From NCBI RefSeq assembly GCF_002368295.1, contig NZ_AP018248.1, forward strand, positions 2,911,977 to 2,975,976: a DNA stretch of 64,000 nucleotides, in the 5' to 3' direction. Position 1 is the stretch's first letter. Each line of letters starts with the position of its first letter. Position numbers and translations under genes: made by a program. The notes beneath the pieces are model-generated. The model saw nothing but the letters and a program-made list of their open reading frames with translations, ran no database searches and was not told where the DNA came from. Below are positions 41,536-50,562 of the stretch, one piece after another. This DNA comes from Tolypothrix tenuis PCC 7101. Lineage in GTDB: Bacteria; Cyanobacteriota; Cyanobacteriia; Cyanobacteriales; Nostocaceae.

Positions 41536-43206
41536 ATGAAAAAATTTCTAAAATATCTCAGTTTAGGTTTACTATCTACATTTTTAACTGCATCGCCAGG
41601 ATTAGGAGCCGAGCGCATCAGTTTTTTTTATCCACCATTTGGGGAATTTTCTTTATCGGCTAAATCTTTAGAGAAATTTGCGAAAGAAGGCAAAATCGAC
41701 AGCGAATTATCATTTTATGCCAGTCGTGCTACTCCAGAACAACTTGCTCAATTAAGGCAGCTTTTACAGCAGAAATTTGATATTACACCTGTTTTGGTTT
41801 CTCAGTTTACCTATTCGCCTCTCGGGGAAGCTGTACTGAGACGTTTAGGGGAATTGTTACTTACTGACTCGCGCCAGAATGGTTTTTATGCGATCCGTGC
41901 TGCTTTGATTTTATCTGCTGCCGATCCTCAAGGCTTAACGGTTGTGAACTTATTGCGTAAGTACCCAAGTGAAAGTTTGCGGTTAAATTTTTCTGAGGGT
42001 TTACAGATAGTCAATAGCTTGTCAAATTTGGTAAAAGCCCAGGATCAAATTGTCTCGTTGATTAAACAACAGACAACCACACAAGCTCAAACTAATAATG
42101 CCACGGTTAACTATGCTCAGTTGCCAGATTTGCGATCGCCTGGAAAATTACCTTGGCAGAAAACCAGCTTCCAATTCAACGATACTGCGCGCAATCGCAA
42201 TCTCCCTGTAGATTTGTATTTACCGCAAGTTTCAGCACCAAGTCCTCTAATTGTCATTTCTCATGGTGTCGCTTCGGATCGCTTCGCCTTTGTTTATCTT
42301 GCTGAACATTTAGCATCCTATGGCTTTGCGGTAGCTGTCTTAGAACATCCTGGTAGTAATGCCGAACGCTTTCAGCTATACTTTTCTGGCTTGGCTGGGC
42401 CTCCAGAAGCACAAGAATTTATTAACCGTCCTTTAGATGTCAAATTTGTTCTCGATCAACTCCAGCAGCGAGACAAAAGCGATCGCAACCTCCAAGGTAA
42501 AATCAATTTTCAACAAATTGGGGCGATTGGACATTCCTTTGGCGGTTACACTGTTTTAGCTTTAGGGGGAGGAAAGCTGAACTTTGCACAACTACGCCGA
42601 GATTGTGCGCCTAATCGCACCTTGAATATATCAGTCTTTTTACAGTGTCGCGCCTACGAGTTACCTGCTCAAAATTATCCATTGCAAGACGAACGCATTA
42701 AAGCTGTATTGGCGGTTAATCCCATTGATAGTTCTGTTTTGGGCGAAACTGGCATAAATCAAATTAAATTACCGACAATGTTAGTCTCAGGTACCCAAGA
42801 TATTTTCGCACCCCCTGTAGCTGAACAAATTTACCCCTTTACTTGGCTACCAAACCCCGACAAATATCTTGTAGTTATAGAAAATGCTACTCACTTTAGT
42901 GCGATCGCAGAACCCACAGCGGAAAATAATGTTTTACCTGTACCAGAAGCCTTATTAGGGCCAAACCGTGCGCCTGCTTATTCCTACTTAAAAGCTTTAA
43001 GCGTTGCTTTCTTTGACACCCATCTTTTAAACCGCCAAGAATATCGTCCATACTTGCAGCCTGGCTATGCTCAATATATTAGTCAGGCTCCGCTTAATCT
43101 CAGTATTGTCGAATCTTTAACTACAGAGCAATTAAAACAAGCATTAAGTGGTGTTGATCCGCAACCAAAAGTCCCAGCACCACAGCCAACTCCGGCTGTG
43201 CCATGA
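41536..43206 (+). CDS. Secreted alpha/beta hydrolase with DUF1400 N-terminal domain
   Basis: 556 residues from ATG 41536; the TTG at 41503 lacks a site. The signal peptide is MKKFLKYLSLGLLSTFLTA...GLGA. Residues about 27-165 are the cyanobacterial DUF1400 region (ISFFYPPFGEFSLSAKSLEKFAKEG). The catalytic domain shows the oxyanion region VISHGVASDRFAF and nucleophile elbow GHSFGG with Ser334, then Asp in SGTQDIF and His in NATHFSA. It resembles PAF-acetylhydrolase/dienelactone-type esterases. It likely cleaves a lipid or ester in the periplasm; substrate unknown. Confidence 0.87.
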   Translation: MKKFLKYLSLGLLSTFLTASPGLGAERISFFYPPFGEFSLSAKSLEKFAKEGKIDSELSFYASRATPEQLAQLRQLLQQKFDITPVLVSQFTYSPLGEAVLRRLGELLLTDSRQNGFYAIRAALILSAADPQGLTVVNLLRKYPSESLRLNFSEGLQIVNSLSNLVKAQDQIVSLIKQQTTTQAQTNNATVNYAQLPDLRSPGKLPWQKTSFQFNDTARNRNLPVDLYLPQVSAPSPLIVISHGVASDRFAFVYLAEHLASYGFAVAVLEHPGSNAERFQLYFSGLAGPPEAQEFINRPLDVKFVLDQLQQRDKSDRNLQGKINFQQIGAIGHSFGGYTVLALGGGKLNFAQLRRDCAPNRTLNISVFLQCRAYELPAQNYPLQDERIKAVLAVNPIDSSVLGETGINQIKLPTMLVSGTQDIFAPPVAEQIYPFTWLPNPDKYLVVIENATHFSAIAEPTAENNVLPVPEALLGPNRAPAYSYLKALSVAFFDTHLLNRQEYRPYLQPGYAQYISQAPLNLSIVESLTTEQLKQALSGVDPQPKVPAPQPTPAVP

Positions 43207-43300
43207 GGGGATTGGGGATTGGGGACTGGGGACTGGGGACTGGGGAATTGGTAATGGAACAAACACCAAAAACCAAACACCAAACACCCAACCCTAAAAT
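43207..43300. repeat. STRR: GGGGATT/GGGGACT, then CCAAACA
   Basis: About five GGGGATT/GGGGACT heptamers lie directly after the hydrolase stop, followed by ACACCAAACA units. Same class as in the hox operon. Confidence 0.85.
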
Positions 43301-43304
43301 CAAT

Positions 43305-43883
43305 TTATGGTATTGCGTCTTTGAGATAAAACCTCAAATATGCATACCCATAAAAGAGATTGGTTGCTATTAATAGCCCTTTGGTGAAAGGCGATCGCAT
43401 TGTGGGAAACAAATAAATACTAGCTACTAATACTAAGGAAATCTCTACGAAAGCTACGATCCCGCCGTAATGGTTGCGATCCCAATAGGAAATCGGACTA
43501 ATAAAACGGTAATTACTAAAGGGGAAAAAGTGCCGATGGGCATCATTATTGTGAACTGGTAAATCTAAAAGTGAGTGCAGCACCATACTGCTAAACCCAA
43601 TTTCTATAACTTTCCAATTGAAAAAATGGGCAATTATTAGCCCAATTAATGCCAAAGGGATGGAGTGAAAAGTACTGATTATGACCTGCCAAAATGGCTG
43701 GTAGTAAGCTTCTGACCAAATTTCACGTGATGGTAAACGATAGACAAATTTCATCAAAAAGTAAAACAAGAATATCGGCACGTCGGGCAAGATTGCACCA
43801 ATAAAGATTGCATGACTCGCCTGATTTCTCAGTTGTTGGTTAAAAACAACCAGATTGAGAATCGCATGGCTAGGAGTATTCAT
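43305..43883 (-). CDS. Integral membrane protein, DUF457/YdjM-like
   Basis: 192 residues with about four hydrophobic helices. Conserved polar motifs are at TPSHAILNLVV (His6), GAILPDVPIF and LHSLLDLPVHNNDAHRHFFPFSNYRF, the histidine/aspartate pattern of the DUF457 (YdjM-like) membrane-bound putative metal-dependent hydrolases. Activity is unproven. The gene ends four bases from an STRR block and is convergent with the hydrolase gene. Confidence 0.7.
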   Translation of the reverse strand: MNTPSHAILNLVVFNQQLRNQASHAIFIGAILPDVPIFLFYFLMKFVYRLPSREIWSEAYYQPFWQVIISTFHSIPLALIGLIIAHFFNWKVIEIGFSSMVLHSLLDLPVHNNDAHRHFFPFSNYRFISPISYWDRNHYGGIVAFVEISLVLVASIYLFPTMRSPFTKGLLIATNLFYGYAYLRFYLKDAIP

Positions 43884-44443
43884 AAAGTAAATGTAATCAG
43901 TATATTGACGGAAATTTATCTAATCAAGTTTCCTCAACTATATGTATTTTTCTTGTATCAGCGATGACAAATTTTGTCATAATTCAGCCATATTGAGGAT
44001 TTTATTAAATTTATTTTGGTAATTTAGTCTGATTGTCAAGAAATTTCTATATTAGACCAGCAGTATTTATAAAAACTTATTTCCCAAAAAATCACTTATA
44101 TATATACTTGTTGTAAACAACTATTAAGAAATTCTTATTAAAAATTGTTGCTAGAACTTGATTTAGTTGTTAACGTGTGTATGGAAACGCTCCGGTGAAC
44201 AATTGAGGAAATGTTAAAACCTATGAGCTATATCCAAACAGACGATAGTAGGAAGTGCTGATGATTTAAAGCAAAGTGAGAAATTTCTGTGGTTTAGGGA
44301 CTGACGATTAAGGGTTGTAGATTAACTCAGAAATATCTCCTACTTACAGGCTTAGTTTTGATTTAAATAACAATTGCTAATTTGTCTGCGCTGCGAATGC
44401 AATCAGTAACGCAGTAGGACTGACATTTTGGAGGTAAAAATTT
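43884..44443. other. 560-base divergent intergenic region
   Basis: AT-rich with promoters for the flanking divergent genes. TTTTGTCATAATTCAGCC near 43970 resembles no known box. A GGAGG Shine-Dalgarno (44430-44434) precedes the SDR gene. No RNA gene or repeat family is recognised. Confidence 0.5.
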
Positions 44444-45274
44444 ATGAAGATTCAAGGTAAGGTTGCCTTAATTACTGGGGCTTCCCGTGGTATTGGACGT
44501 GCGATCGCTCTAGAATTAGCACAGCAAGGCATTAAGCGAGTTATACTCATAGCGCGCGATCGCCAAAAGTTAGCGGAGGTTGCAGAGGAAATCTCTGCAC
44601 TAGGTACAGAAGTCTCAACTTTAGCAATCGATTTGACGCAAACAGTAGAGGTAAATATTGCTGTTGCTCAACTTTGGCGGAATTATGGCCCCATACATCT
44701 ACTAGTCAATTGTGCCGGAGTTGCTTATCAAAATTCCTTTTTGCAATCTAAACTTCCCCAAGTTCAAGAGGAAATCTCCGTCAATTTAATGGGAATGTAC
44801 AACCTGACTAGCCTTGTGGCGCGACGCATGGCTAGCCACAGACAAGGAACAATTGTGAATGTATCCAGCTTGATGGGCAAAATTGCTGCACCGACAATGG
44901 CGACATATTCAGCCACAAAATTCGCCATTTTAGGATTTACCCAAGCTTTACGCCATGAACTAGCGCCATACAATATTCAGGTAAAAGCATTACTTCCTTC
45001 CCTCACAGACACAGACATGGTGCGGAATTTTCAATTATTTCGCTGGGTAATTCCCACAACTGCCCAAAAAGTAGCACAAACGCTTGTCTCAGGATTGCAA
45101 AGAGACTCACCAGAAATTTTAGTAGGATGGCAAAGTCATCTAGCAGTGTGGTGTCAACGCCTTGCACCTTGGCTATTAGAGATAATTTTAAATTTCACCA
45201 CCCCTTCAGCACCAAAAAGCAAACAGCCATACAAACAACTTAGAAAACTTATTCCCAGTACATTGGAACAATAG
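44444..45274 (+). CDS. Short-chain dehydrogenase/reductase
   Basis: 276 residues, classical SDR. TGASRGIG (12-19) binds the NAD(P) cofactor, NCAG (about 90) supports the central sheet, and the catalytic set is Ser in VNVSSLMG and Tyr-x-x-x-Lys in YSATKFA. The C-terminal region (about 205-276, WLLEIILNFTTPSAPKSK) is hydrophobic and basic, as in membrane-associated SDRs acting on lipids or retinoids. GGAGG is 9 bases upstream of ATG. Substrate not known. Confidence 0.9.
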   Translation: MKIQGKVALITGASRGIGRAIALELAQQGIKRVILIARDRQKLAEVAEEISALGTEVSTLAIDLTQTVEVNIAVAQLWRNYGPIHLLVNCAGVAYQNSFLQSKLPQVQEEISVNLMGMYNLTSLVARRMASHRQGTIVNVSSLMGKIAAPTMATYSATKFAILGFTQALRHELAPYNIQVKALLPSLTDTDMVRNFQLFRWVIPTTAQKVAQTLVSGLQRDSPEILVGWQSHLAVWCQRLAPWLLEIILNFTTPSAPKSKQPYKQLRKLIPSTLEQ

Positions 45275-45317
45275 AAATTTTTTGGTACAATAAAAATCTC
45301 TACCCCCTGTTCCCCTC

Positions 45318-45380
45318 GTTACCAGGCCCCACCTGGTAACGCCCTACAGGACGCTCTGCCTCAACCCCATGAGGCAGAGC
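45318..45380 (+). repeat. Tandem hairpins downstream of the SDR gene
   Basis: Hairpin 1 (45318-45340): GTTACCAGG / CCTGGTAAC. Hairpin 2 (45353-45380): GCTCTGCCTCA / TGAGGCAGAGC. Both stems are perfect (9 and 11 bp). The second may act as a terminator, though only TT follows. Confidence 0.7.
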
Positions 45381-45541
45381 TTCAAAATATTTATAGTTAT
45401 ACCAAGCATAGAAATTATCGCGAGTCAGGTTATACAGCCTTGCGACGCTTTAAATAAGCAAGCTAATACCTGAGCGCAGAAAGTGCCGAGTAAATTTGGC
45501 TATTTACTCCTCTATATGCTCAAGCACCTTGAATTCTTGGC

Positions 45542-45573
45542 GGTGCGTTGCGCTTCGCGACAACACACCCTAC
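45542..45573. repeat. GTAGGGTGTGTT-type 32-bp palindrome
   Basis: GGTGCGTTGCGCTTCGCGAC followed by AACACACCCTAC. Third complete copy of the unit at 11735 and 20281. Confidence 0.75.
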
Positions 45574-45802
45574 TGTTAAATCTAGATGCTGAGAGAGTTT
45601 CACCATTACGAATTACGTAGACGCGCAGCGGCTTCCCGCAGGGTATTACGAATTACGAATTGGTTTAACACTTGAGTAGAAACATTACTGAGTGTTGAGT
45701 AAATTTGACTTTTGACTCTTAACTCTTGACTCGCGATCGCTTCACCAGTAATTATGCAAGTTTAGCGTCACAACCTATTACCTTATTTCGGAGCAACCAG
45801 AA

Positions 45803-47305
45803 ATGCAGACTTTGCCTGAGACTCTCCCCGCTTTGCCCGAAATTATAAATGGTTTACCGAATATTTGTGGTTGGGAAACAGAAGTTCTCTCAGTAGTGAA
45901 TCATGATGCGCCTGTTTTCTTACCAAAAACCAATCTCCACTTAGAAGATATTAACGCCGGATTTGCGATCGCCTTACATATGCATCAGCCAACTATCCCA
46001 GCTGGCTATGATGGCGGACTGATCAGTAATCTGCAATATATGTTTGAACATCCCGGCGAAGGAGATAACCATAATGCTGGGCCTTTTGCCTATTGTTACA
46101 GCCGCATGGGAGATTTTATTCCCGAACTCGTCAGCCAAGGTTGCAATCCCCGTGTGATGTTGGATTACTCAGGGAATCTGTTCTGGGGATTGAGGCAAAT
46201 GGGACGCAGCGATATTATTGATAACCTCAAGCGTATTACTTGCGATCGCACTTATCAACCTTATGTAGAGTGGTTGGGTACGATGTGGAGTCATGCTGTG
46301 ATTCCTTCCACGCCCATAGCAGATATTAAATTGCAAATTTTGGCATGGCAACAGCATTTTGCTGCCATTTTTGGTTGGGAAGCGTTAGCAAGAGTTAAAG
46401 GATTTTCACCACCAGAAATGCATCTACCAAATCATCCTGATACTTTTTTTGCTTTTGTCAAAGCACTGAAAGAATGTGGCTATCGTTGGCTACTTGTTCA
46501 AGAACATAGTGTAGAAACAATTAGTGGTCAATCTCTGATCCATAAACATTTACCACACCGTCTAATTGCCCGCAATTCCCAAGGCGAAACTATTAGTATC
46601 ACTGCTTTAATTAAAACCCAAGGTTCGGATACTAAATTAGTAGGTCAAATGCAACCTTACTATGAAGCTAAAACTTTATCTAAACAGCAACTAGGAAATG
46701 TCTTAATACCACCCATTGTCAGCCAAATCGGAGATGGTGAAAATGGCGGTGTAATGATGAATGAATTTCCCAGCGCCTTCAACCAAGCTTGGTGGGATAT
46801 GGTAAATCACGGCGGAGGTAAAACTGGCGTAGTGGGAATGTGTGGTACGGAATATTTAGAATTAATCACAGATGCTGGTTGTCAACCCGAAGATTATCCC
46901 ACCTGTCAGCCAGTGGGACAACATTATATTTGGGAAAGGGTTTCAGCAGATAATGTACAACCCGAAGCGGTAGAGAATGCCATTTTGGAATTAAAGCAAA
47001 CTAACCCCAATTTTCATATGGATGGAGCCTCATGGACAAATCATATCAGTTGGGTGAAAGGATATGAAAATGTCTTGTCTCCTATGTATCAATTAAGTAG
47101 TGCATTTCATGAAAATGTGAATGAATTATTAGCAACCCAATCACCAGCATCTCTGACAAAGAAATCAAATTATCGGAACCTTCTCTTACATAACTTATTG
47201 CTGCAAACTAGCTGTTTTCGTTATTGGGGACAAGGTACTTGGACAGACTATGCCCGTGAAATTTTCCAACGCGGGGAAGAGTTGCTGCAAGCCAACAATT
47301 GGTAA
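45803..47305 (+). CDS. Glycoside hydrolase family 57 protein
   Basis: 500 residues. The GH57 first motif is seen as AIALHMHQPTIPAGYDGG, and the candidate nucleophile region is GFSPPEMHLPNHPDTF (Glu205). VMMNEFPSAFNQAWWDM and a C-terminal part with MDGASWTNHISW follow. GH57 enzymes include alpha-amylases, branching enzymes and amylopullulanases acting on alpha-glucans. The specificity of this ~500-residue cyanobacterial subgroup is not known to me. No signal peptide, so it probably acts on internal glycogen. Confidence 0.87.
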   Translation: MQTLPETLPALPEIINGLPNICGWETEVLSVVNHDAPVFLPKTNLHLEDINAGFAIALHMHQPTIPAGYDGGLISNLQYMFEHPGEGDNHNAGPFAYCYSRMGDFIPELVSQGCNPRVMLDYSGNLFWGLRQMGRSDIIDNLKRITCDRTYQPYVEWLGTMWSHAVIPSTPIADIKLQILAWQQHFAAIFGWEALARVKGFSPPEMHLPNHPDTFFAFVKALKECGYRWLLVQEHSVETISGQSLIHKHLPHRLIARNSQGETISITALIKTQGSDTKLVGQMQPYYEAKTLSKQQLGNVLIPPIVSQIGDGENGGVMMNEFPSAFNQAWWDMVNHGGGKTGVVGMCGTEYLELITDAGCQPEDYPTCQPVGQHYIWERVSADNVQPEAVENAILELKQTNPNFHMDGASWTNHISWVKGYENVLSPMYQLSSAFHENVNELLATQSPASLTKKSNYRNLLLHNLLLQTSCFRYWGQGTWTDYAREIFQRGEELLQANNW

Positions 47306-47325
47306 TTGCTAATTCACGTAAATGT

Positions 47326-47360
47326 GGGATGCGTTACGCCAAAGGCTAACACATCCTACA
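47326..47360. repeat. Degenerate GTAGGGTGTGTT-type palindrome
   Basis: GGGATGCGTTACGCC...GGCTAACACATCC: a diverged short member of the same palindrome family. Confidence 0.5.
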
Positions 47361-47407
47361 GGCTTCTATACCCATATTTCAGAAATTAAATATGAATTGT
47401 ATAGCTG

Positions 47408-47511
47408 ATACCAATTCACGGAATCTTTGCAATGCATGAATAATTTATAGAGATGCAATGCTTTGTACCCCTACTTCATCTATTTGTCACATTCTTTTTT
47501 AAAAGTGGTAT
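47408..47511. mobile_element. MITE, family A copy 2 (104 bp)
   Basis: Ends are ATACCA at 47408 and TGGTAT at 47511. The right end in reverse complement (ATACCACTTTTAAAAAAGAA, then TGTGACA) matches the left end of the element at 4903-5036. The interior is different and carries a GCATTGCAT-type inverted repeat. Lies 76 bases before the orthocaspase gene. Confidence 0.65.
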
Positions 47512-47587
47512 CAGATAGAATTACACTGATATAATGAATAGTCAATTTTTTTGAATTTGACCTCACTCTTAAGAGAGAAGTAACAAA

Positions 47588-49108
47588 ATGTTACGTCGAA
47601 AATGGCTACTCTTATTAACAACCACAGCACTGCTGTTACCCCTAGCATCAATTTTAATAGTCAAAAAAATCTGGAAAATTCCCGAGTTCGCCTCTGATGA
47701 ATGGATAGCGACAACTGAAGAGAAAATCATCAATGTTGCTAATAACTTGCCAGTTGCCAGCGATAATTCAGTGATGGATGACAAGCTGAAAAACGTCATG
47801 GGAGAGTTAATTGCCCAAAATCGTTTGGCTATGCAAAAAGAATACCGCACAGCACTGGTAATTGGTAATTCTAAATACAAGCTAGCGACGGAATTAGCTA
47901 ACCCCACCAATGATGCTACAGATATTGCTAATTCCTTACGTAAATTAGGATTTGAGGTGACACTCCTCAAAGATGCAGATTTGCGGCAAATGGAACAAGC
48001 GATTGATAATTTTAATCGCAGCCTACGTCAAGGTGGCACAGGATTGTTTTACTATGCTGGACATGGAACTCAAGTAGATGGAGAGAATTATTTAATTCCC
48101 GTAGATGCACGTCTAGAACGAGAACAAGATGTGCGATATGAATCTCTACCTGTGGGTAAATTACTAAATGTCATGGAAGATGCATCTAACGATGTCAATA
48201 TCATTATTTTAGATGCTTGCCGCAATAATCCTTTTGGGCGCAAATGGCGTTCTCTTCAGCGCGGTTTAGCGCCACCTACACAGACAGTTAAAGGAACATT
48301 AATTGCTTACGCCACTTCACCAGGGAAAACTGCTTTAGATGGTGAGGGTCGCAACAGTCCTTATACTACAGCTTTATTGCAACACATGAAAACTCCCAAT
48401 TTAGATGTGGAGCAAATGTTTAAGCAAGTCAGAACAGATGTCCTCAAAGAAACTGGTGGTAAACAAACTCCTTGGGAATCTTCTTCTCTAGTTGGTTCAT
48501 TTGCCTTTAATGCTGTTGGTAATAATGTGGCAACTTCAGCAGGTAAATCTTCTCCATTACCAACAAGTACAACACCAATAACAACTCCTTCAGCTTCGCC
48601 AATTACATCACTTGTTATCACCCCATCGCCAACTTTATCGCCCACTACTGGAACCAGAACCGCATATTTTACCCAACCACCAAGCTTGCTGAAAGCCTCA
48701 ACTACATACAATCGAGTTAGTGAACCAGGCGCAGTTTATTACTTTACTATTAACCTGCCAGAAAATGCTGGCGAACCATTACAAAAAATTACCATTCAAC
48801 AGCGCGAAGGTTTAGAATATATTCGCTTTCAGCTAGATAAAAGTGTCGCTTTTGAAGGAACAGAATCTCAAGAAGGACAAAAAATAGAGTTCAACGATAT
48901 TAGCAGTGATCAAAAAACTCAAACAGTCTCAATTGCTTTTAACCCACCAGTATCTCCGGGTAAAAAGATTACGATTGGTTTAAAAGCCAGGCAAAACCCA
49001 CAATTTGATGGCGTGTATCTCTTTGGGGTGACTGCATTTCCTCAAGGTGAAAAATCTCATAGCCAATTTTTAGGTTTTGGCAGGTTACATTTTTACCGCC
49101 GTAACTAA
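47588..49108 (+). CDS. Orthocaspase fused to a C-terminal DUF2808 domain
   Basis: 506 residues. The N-terminus RRKWLLLLTTTALLLPLASILIV (3-25) is a membrane anchor or uncleaved signal with basic residues inside. The caspase-like p20 domain spans about 86-300: TALVIGNSKYK, His159 in FYYAGHGTQ and Cys211 in ILDACRNNPFG form the dyad of type I metacaspase/orthocaspases. After a Ser/Thr/Pro linker, residues about 365-506 match DUF2808 (YYFTINLPENAGEPLQKITI; FNPPVSPGKKITIGLKARQNP; GVYLFGVTAFPQGE; FLGFGRLHFYRR), a cyanobacterial family usually found as secreted stand-alone proteins. Predicted topology puts both domains in the periplasm. Orthocaspases cleave after Arg/Lys; target here is unknown. Confidence 0.88.
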   Translation: MLRRKWLLLLTTTALLLPLASILIVKKIWKIPEFASDEWIATTEEKIINVANNLPVASDNSVMDDKLKNVMGELIAQNRLAMQKEYRTALVIGNSKYKLATELANPTNDATDIANSLRKLGFEVTLLKDADLRQMEQAIDNFNRSLRQGGTGLFYYAGHGTQVDGENYLIPVDARLEREQDVRYESLPVGKLLNVMEDASNDVNIIILDACRNNPFGRKWRSLQRGLAPPTQTVKGTLIAYATSPGKTALDGEGRNSPYTTALLQHMKTPNLDVEQMFKQVRTDVLKETGGKQTPWESSSLVGSFAFNAVGNNVATSAGKSSPLPTSTTPITTPSASPITSLVITPSPTLSPTTGTRTAYFTQPPSLLKASTTYNRVSEPGAVYYFTINLPENAGEPLQKITIQQREGLEYIRFQLDKSVAFEGTESQEGQKIEFNDISSDQKTQTVSIAFNPPVSPGKKITIGLKARQNPQFDGVYLFGVTAFPQGEKSHSQFLGFGRLHFYRRN

Positions 49109-49133
49109 ATTATGAATGATGAATTTCCAGATA

Positions 49134-49166
49134 TAGGGTGTGTTATTCTCCGGCATAGCACACCTA
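49134..49166. repeat. Degenerate GTAGGGTGTGTT-type palindrome
   Basis: TAGGGTGTGTTATTCTCCGG then CATAGCACACCTA: a short diverged copy directly after the orthocaspase gene. Confidence 0.55.
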
Positions 49167-49203
49167 GATTTGCTGATTATATATATTGTCAAAATTATTT
49201 TGA

Positions 49204-50562
49204 TTAAAGTAAGGGTAGCAATACTTGAAATTCTGTACCCTGTCCGAGACGGGAATGGAAATTTAATTTACCTCCATGTTTACCAGTAATAATTCGATAA
49301 CTCACAGCTAAACTAGTAGCTTTATCAGCGCGTTTTTCTACTGAAAAAGAATCAATAATTTGCTGTTGCAATGTAGGCGACATTCCCGGGCCATTGTCAG
49401 CAATAGAAATTGAAACCCAGCGAGAATCTGGAGAGCCTGGTTTAGTGGCTTCTTGTGTAATAATTTTGGTAGTAATTTCAATCTGGGGTTTGTCATTACT
49501 TTTTGTTATTTCTGGATGAAACTCCTGCCGTACTGTTTCATTGAGCAAAGTATCTATAGATTCGGTAAAAATATTCATAAAGACTTGGCTTAATTGCCCC
49601 ATAAAACAATATACTGGCGGCAAATGCCCATAGTTTTTGACTATTTGAATTTCGCCATGAATTCGGCTATTAATTAATAAAACAATACTATCTAAACAGG
49701 CGTGTAAATCTCCCGGTTTCGGATAAACTTCATCAATATGGCAAAAGTTTTGTAAACTAGTGACTAGTTTTTTTAATCTTTCAGCCCCAGTGCGAATACT
49801 AGCCAGGGATTTAGTTAAATCTTCTTCTAAAAAATCAAATTCAATTTCTTCCTTCAGATGATTAATATAATTGGGAGTAGGAGATAATTGCTGGTCGTAA
49901 GCGGCTATGAGTTTGAGCAAATCTTGACTATAGTTAGAAACATAAGTTAAATTACCCCAAATAAAACTGACGGGGTCTAAAATTTCGTGGGCTACGCCAT
50001 CAACTAAACGCCCCAGACTTGCCATTTTATCAATTTGAATCATTTGAGTTTGGCTGCGTTCATAACGTACTTGAGTTTCAATTCCGCGAATTTGCCAAGC
50101 CGCCAGATTTAATTCATGTACATCCAATAATTTATAAGTATCGGGTGCCGTTTGTACCACCAATGGTTCTGCCAAAAGTTCAGGCGATCGCCTTAAGGTA
50201 AGTTGCATCGCTGTCAAAATTGGAGTCGTATCGGGCAATTGTAAAATCGTGTTACGGGCATAGCTATAGAGAATACTTAATGGTTTTTGCCAAAACAATT
50301 CTTGTGCTTGGGGATGAATCCAAAATTCTAGGAGTCGCCGCCGCGAAATCATGCCGATGAACTTTCCATCGTCAAGTAAGATAGCTCCTGGTAGCACAGG
50401 ATATTTTTCAAAAAATTGGGCAACTTCCACAGACATACAGCTAATATCCACTTGGAAGTCATACATTGACAGATCCTTGAGGGTAGAATCTAAATCGAGA
50501 TCGCGATCGCTACCTTGCGATAGAAATGGTGCTGATATTTGAGTACTGAAATTTTGTGGCAC
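49204..50562 (-). CDS. CBS-like / histidine-kinase protein with degenerate ATPase motifs
   Basis: 452 residues. The N-terminal ~155 residues resemble a CBS pair (GAILLDDGKFIGMISRRRLLEFW; LVVQTAPDTYKLLDVHELNL). A helix leads to the H-box region with His192 (GVAHEILDPVSF). The catalytic domain keeps G1 (ADNGPGMS, 388-395), but the N-box Asn that binds Mg is replaced (FMNIFTESIDTL, Glu334 where NAID is usual) and G2 reads ADKATSLAV instead of GKGTGLGL. The homologous proteins at 20620-26037 and 57115-60432 keep these motifs. It may therefore be a pseudo-kinase or have weak activity. The CBS part could sense adenine nucleotides. Confidence 0.82.
   Translation of the reverse strand: MPQNFSTQISAPFLSQGSDRDLDLDSTLKDLSMYDFQVDISCMSVEVAQFFEKYPVLPGAILLDDGKFIGMISRRRLLEFWIHPQAQELFWQKPLSILYSYARNTILQLPDTTPILTAMQLTLRRSPELLAEPLVVQTAPDTYKLLDVHELNLAAWQIRGIETQVRYERSQTQMIQIDKMASLGRLVDGVAHEILDPVSFIWGNLTYVSNYSQDLLKLIAAYDQQLSPTPNYINHLKEEIEFDFLEEDLTKSLASIRTGAERLKKLVTSLQNFCHIDEVYPKPGDLHACLDSIVLLINSRIHGEIQIVKNYGHLPPVYCFMGQLSQVFMNIFTESIDTLLNETVRQEFHPEITKSNDKPQIEITTKIITQEATKPGSPDSRWVSISIADNGPGMSPTLQQQIIDSFSVEKRADKATSLAVSYRIITGKHGGKLNFHSRLGQGTEFQVLLPLL

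Larger units (their letters stand above)
45275..45802. other. 528-base intergenic region rich in palindromic repeats
   Basis: It holds two tandem hairpins (45318-45380), a GTAGGGTGTGTT-type palindrome (45542-45573), an ATTACGA STRR broken by a GACGCGCAGCGGCTTCCCGC interspersed repeat (about 45606-45660) and TTGACTC heptamers (about 45708-45734). No gene is seen; the GH57 promoter is presumably at the right end. Confidence 0.65.
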
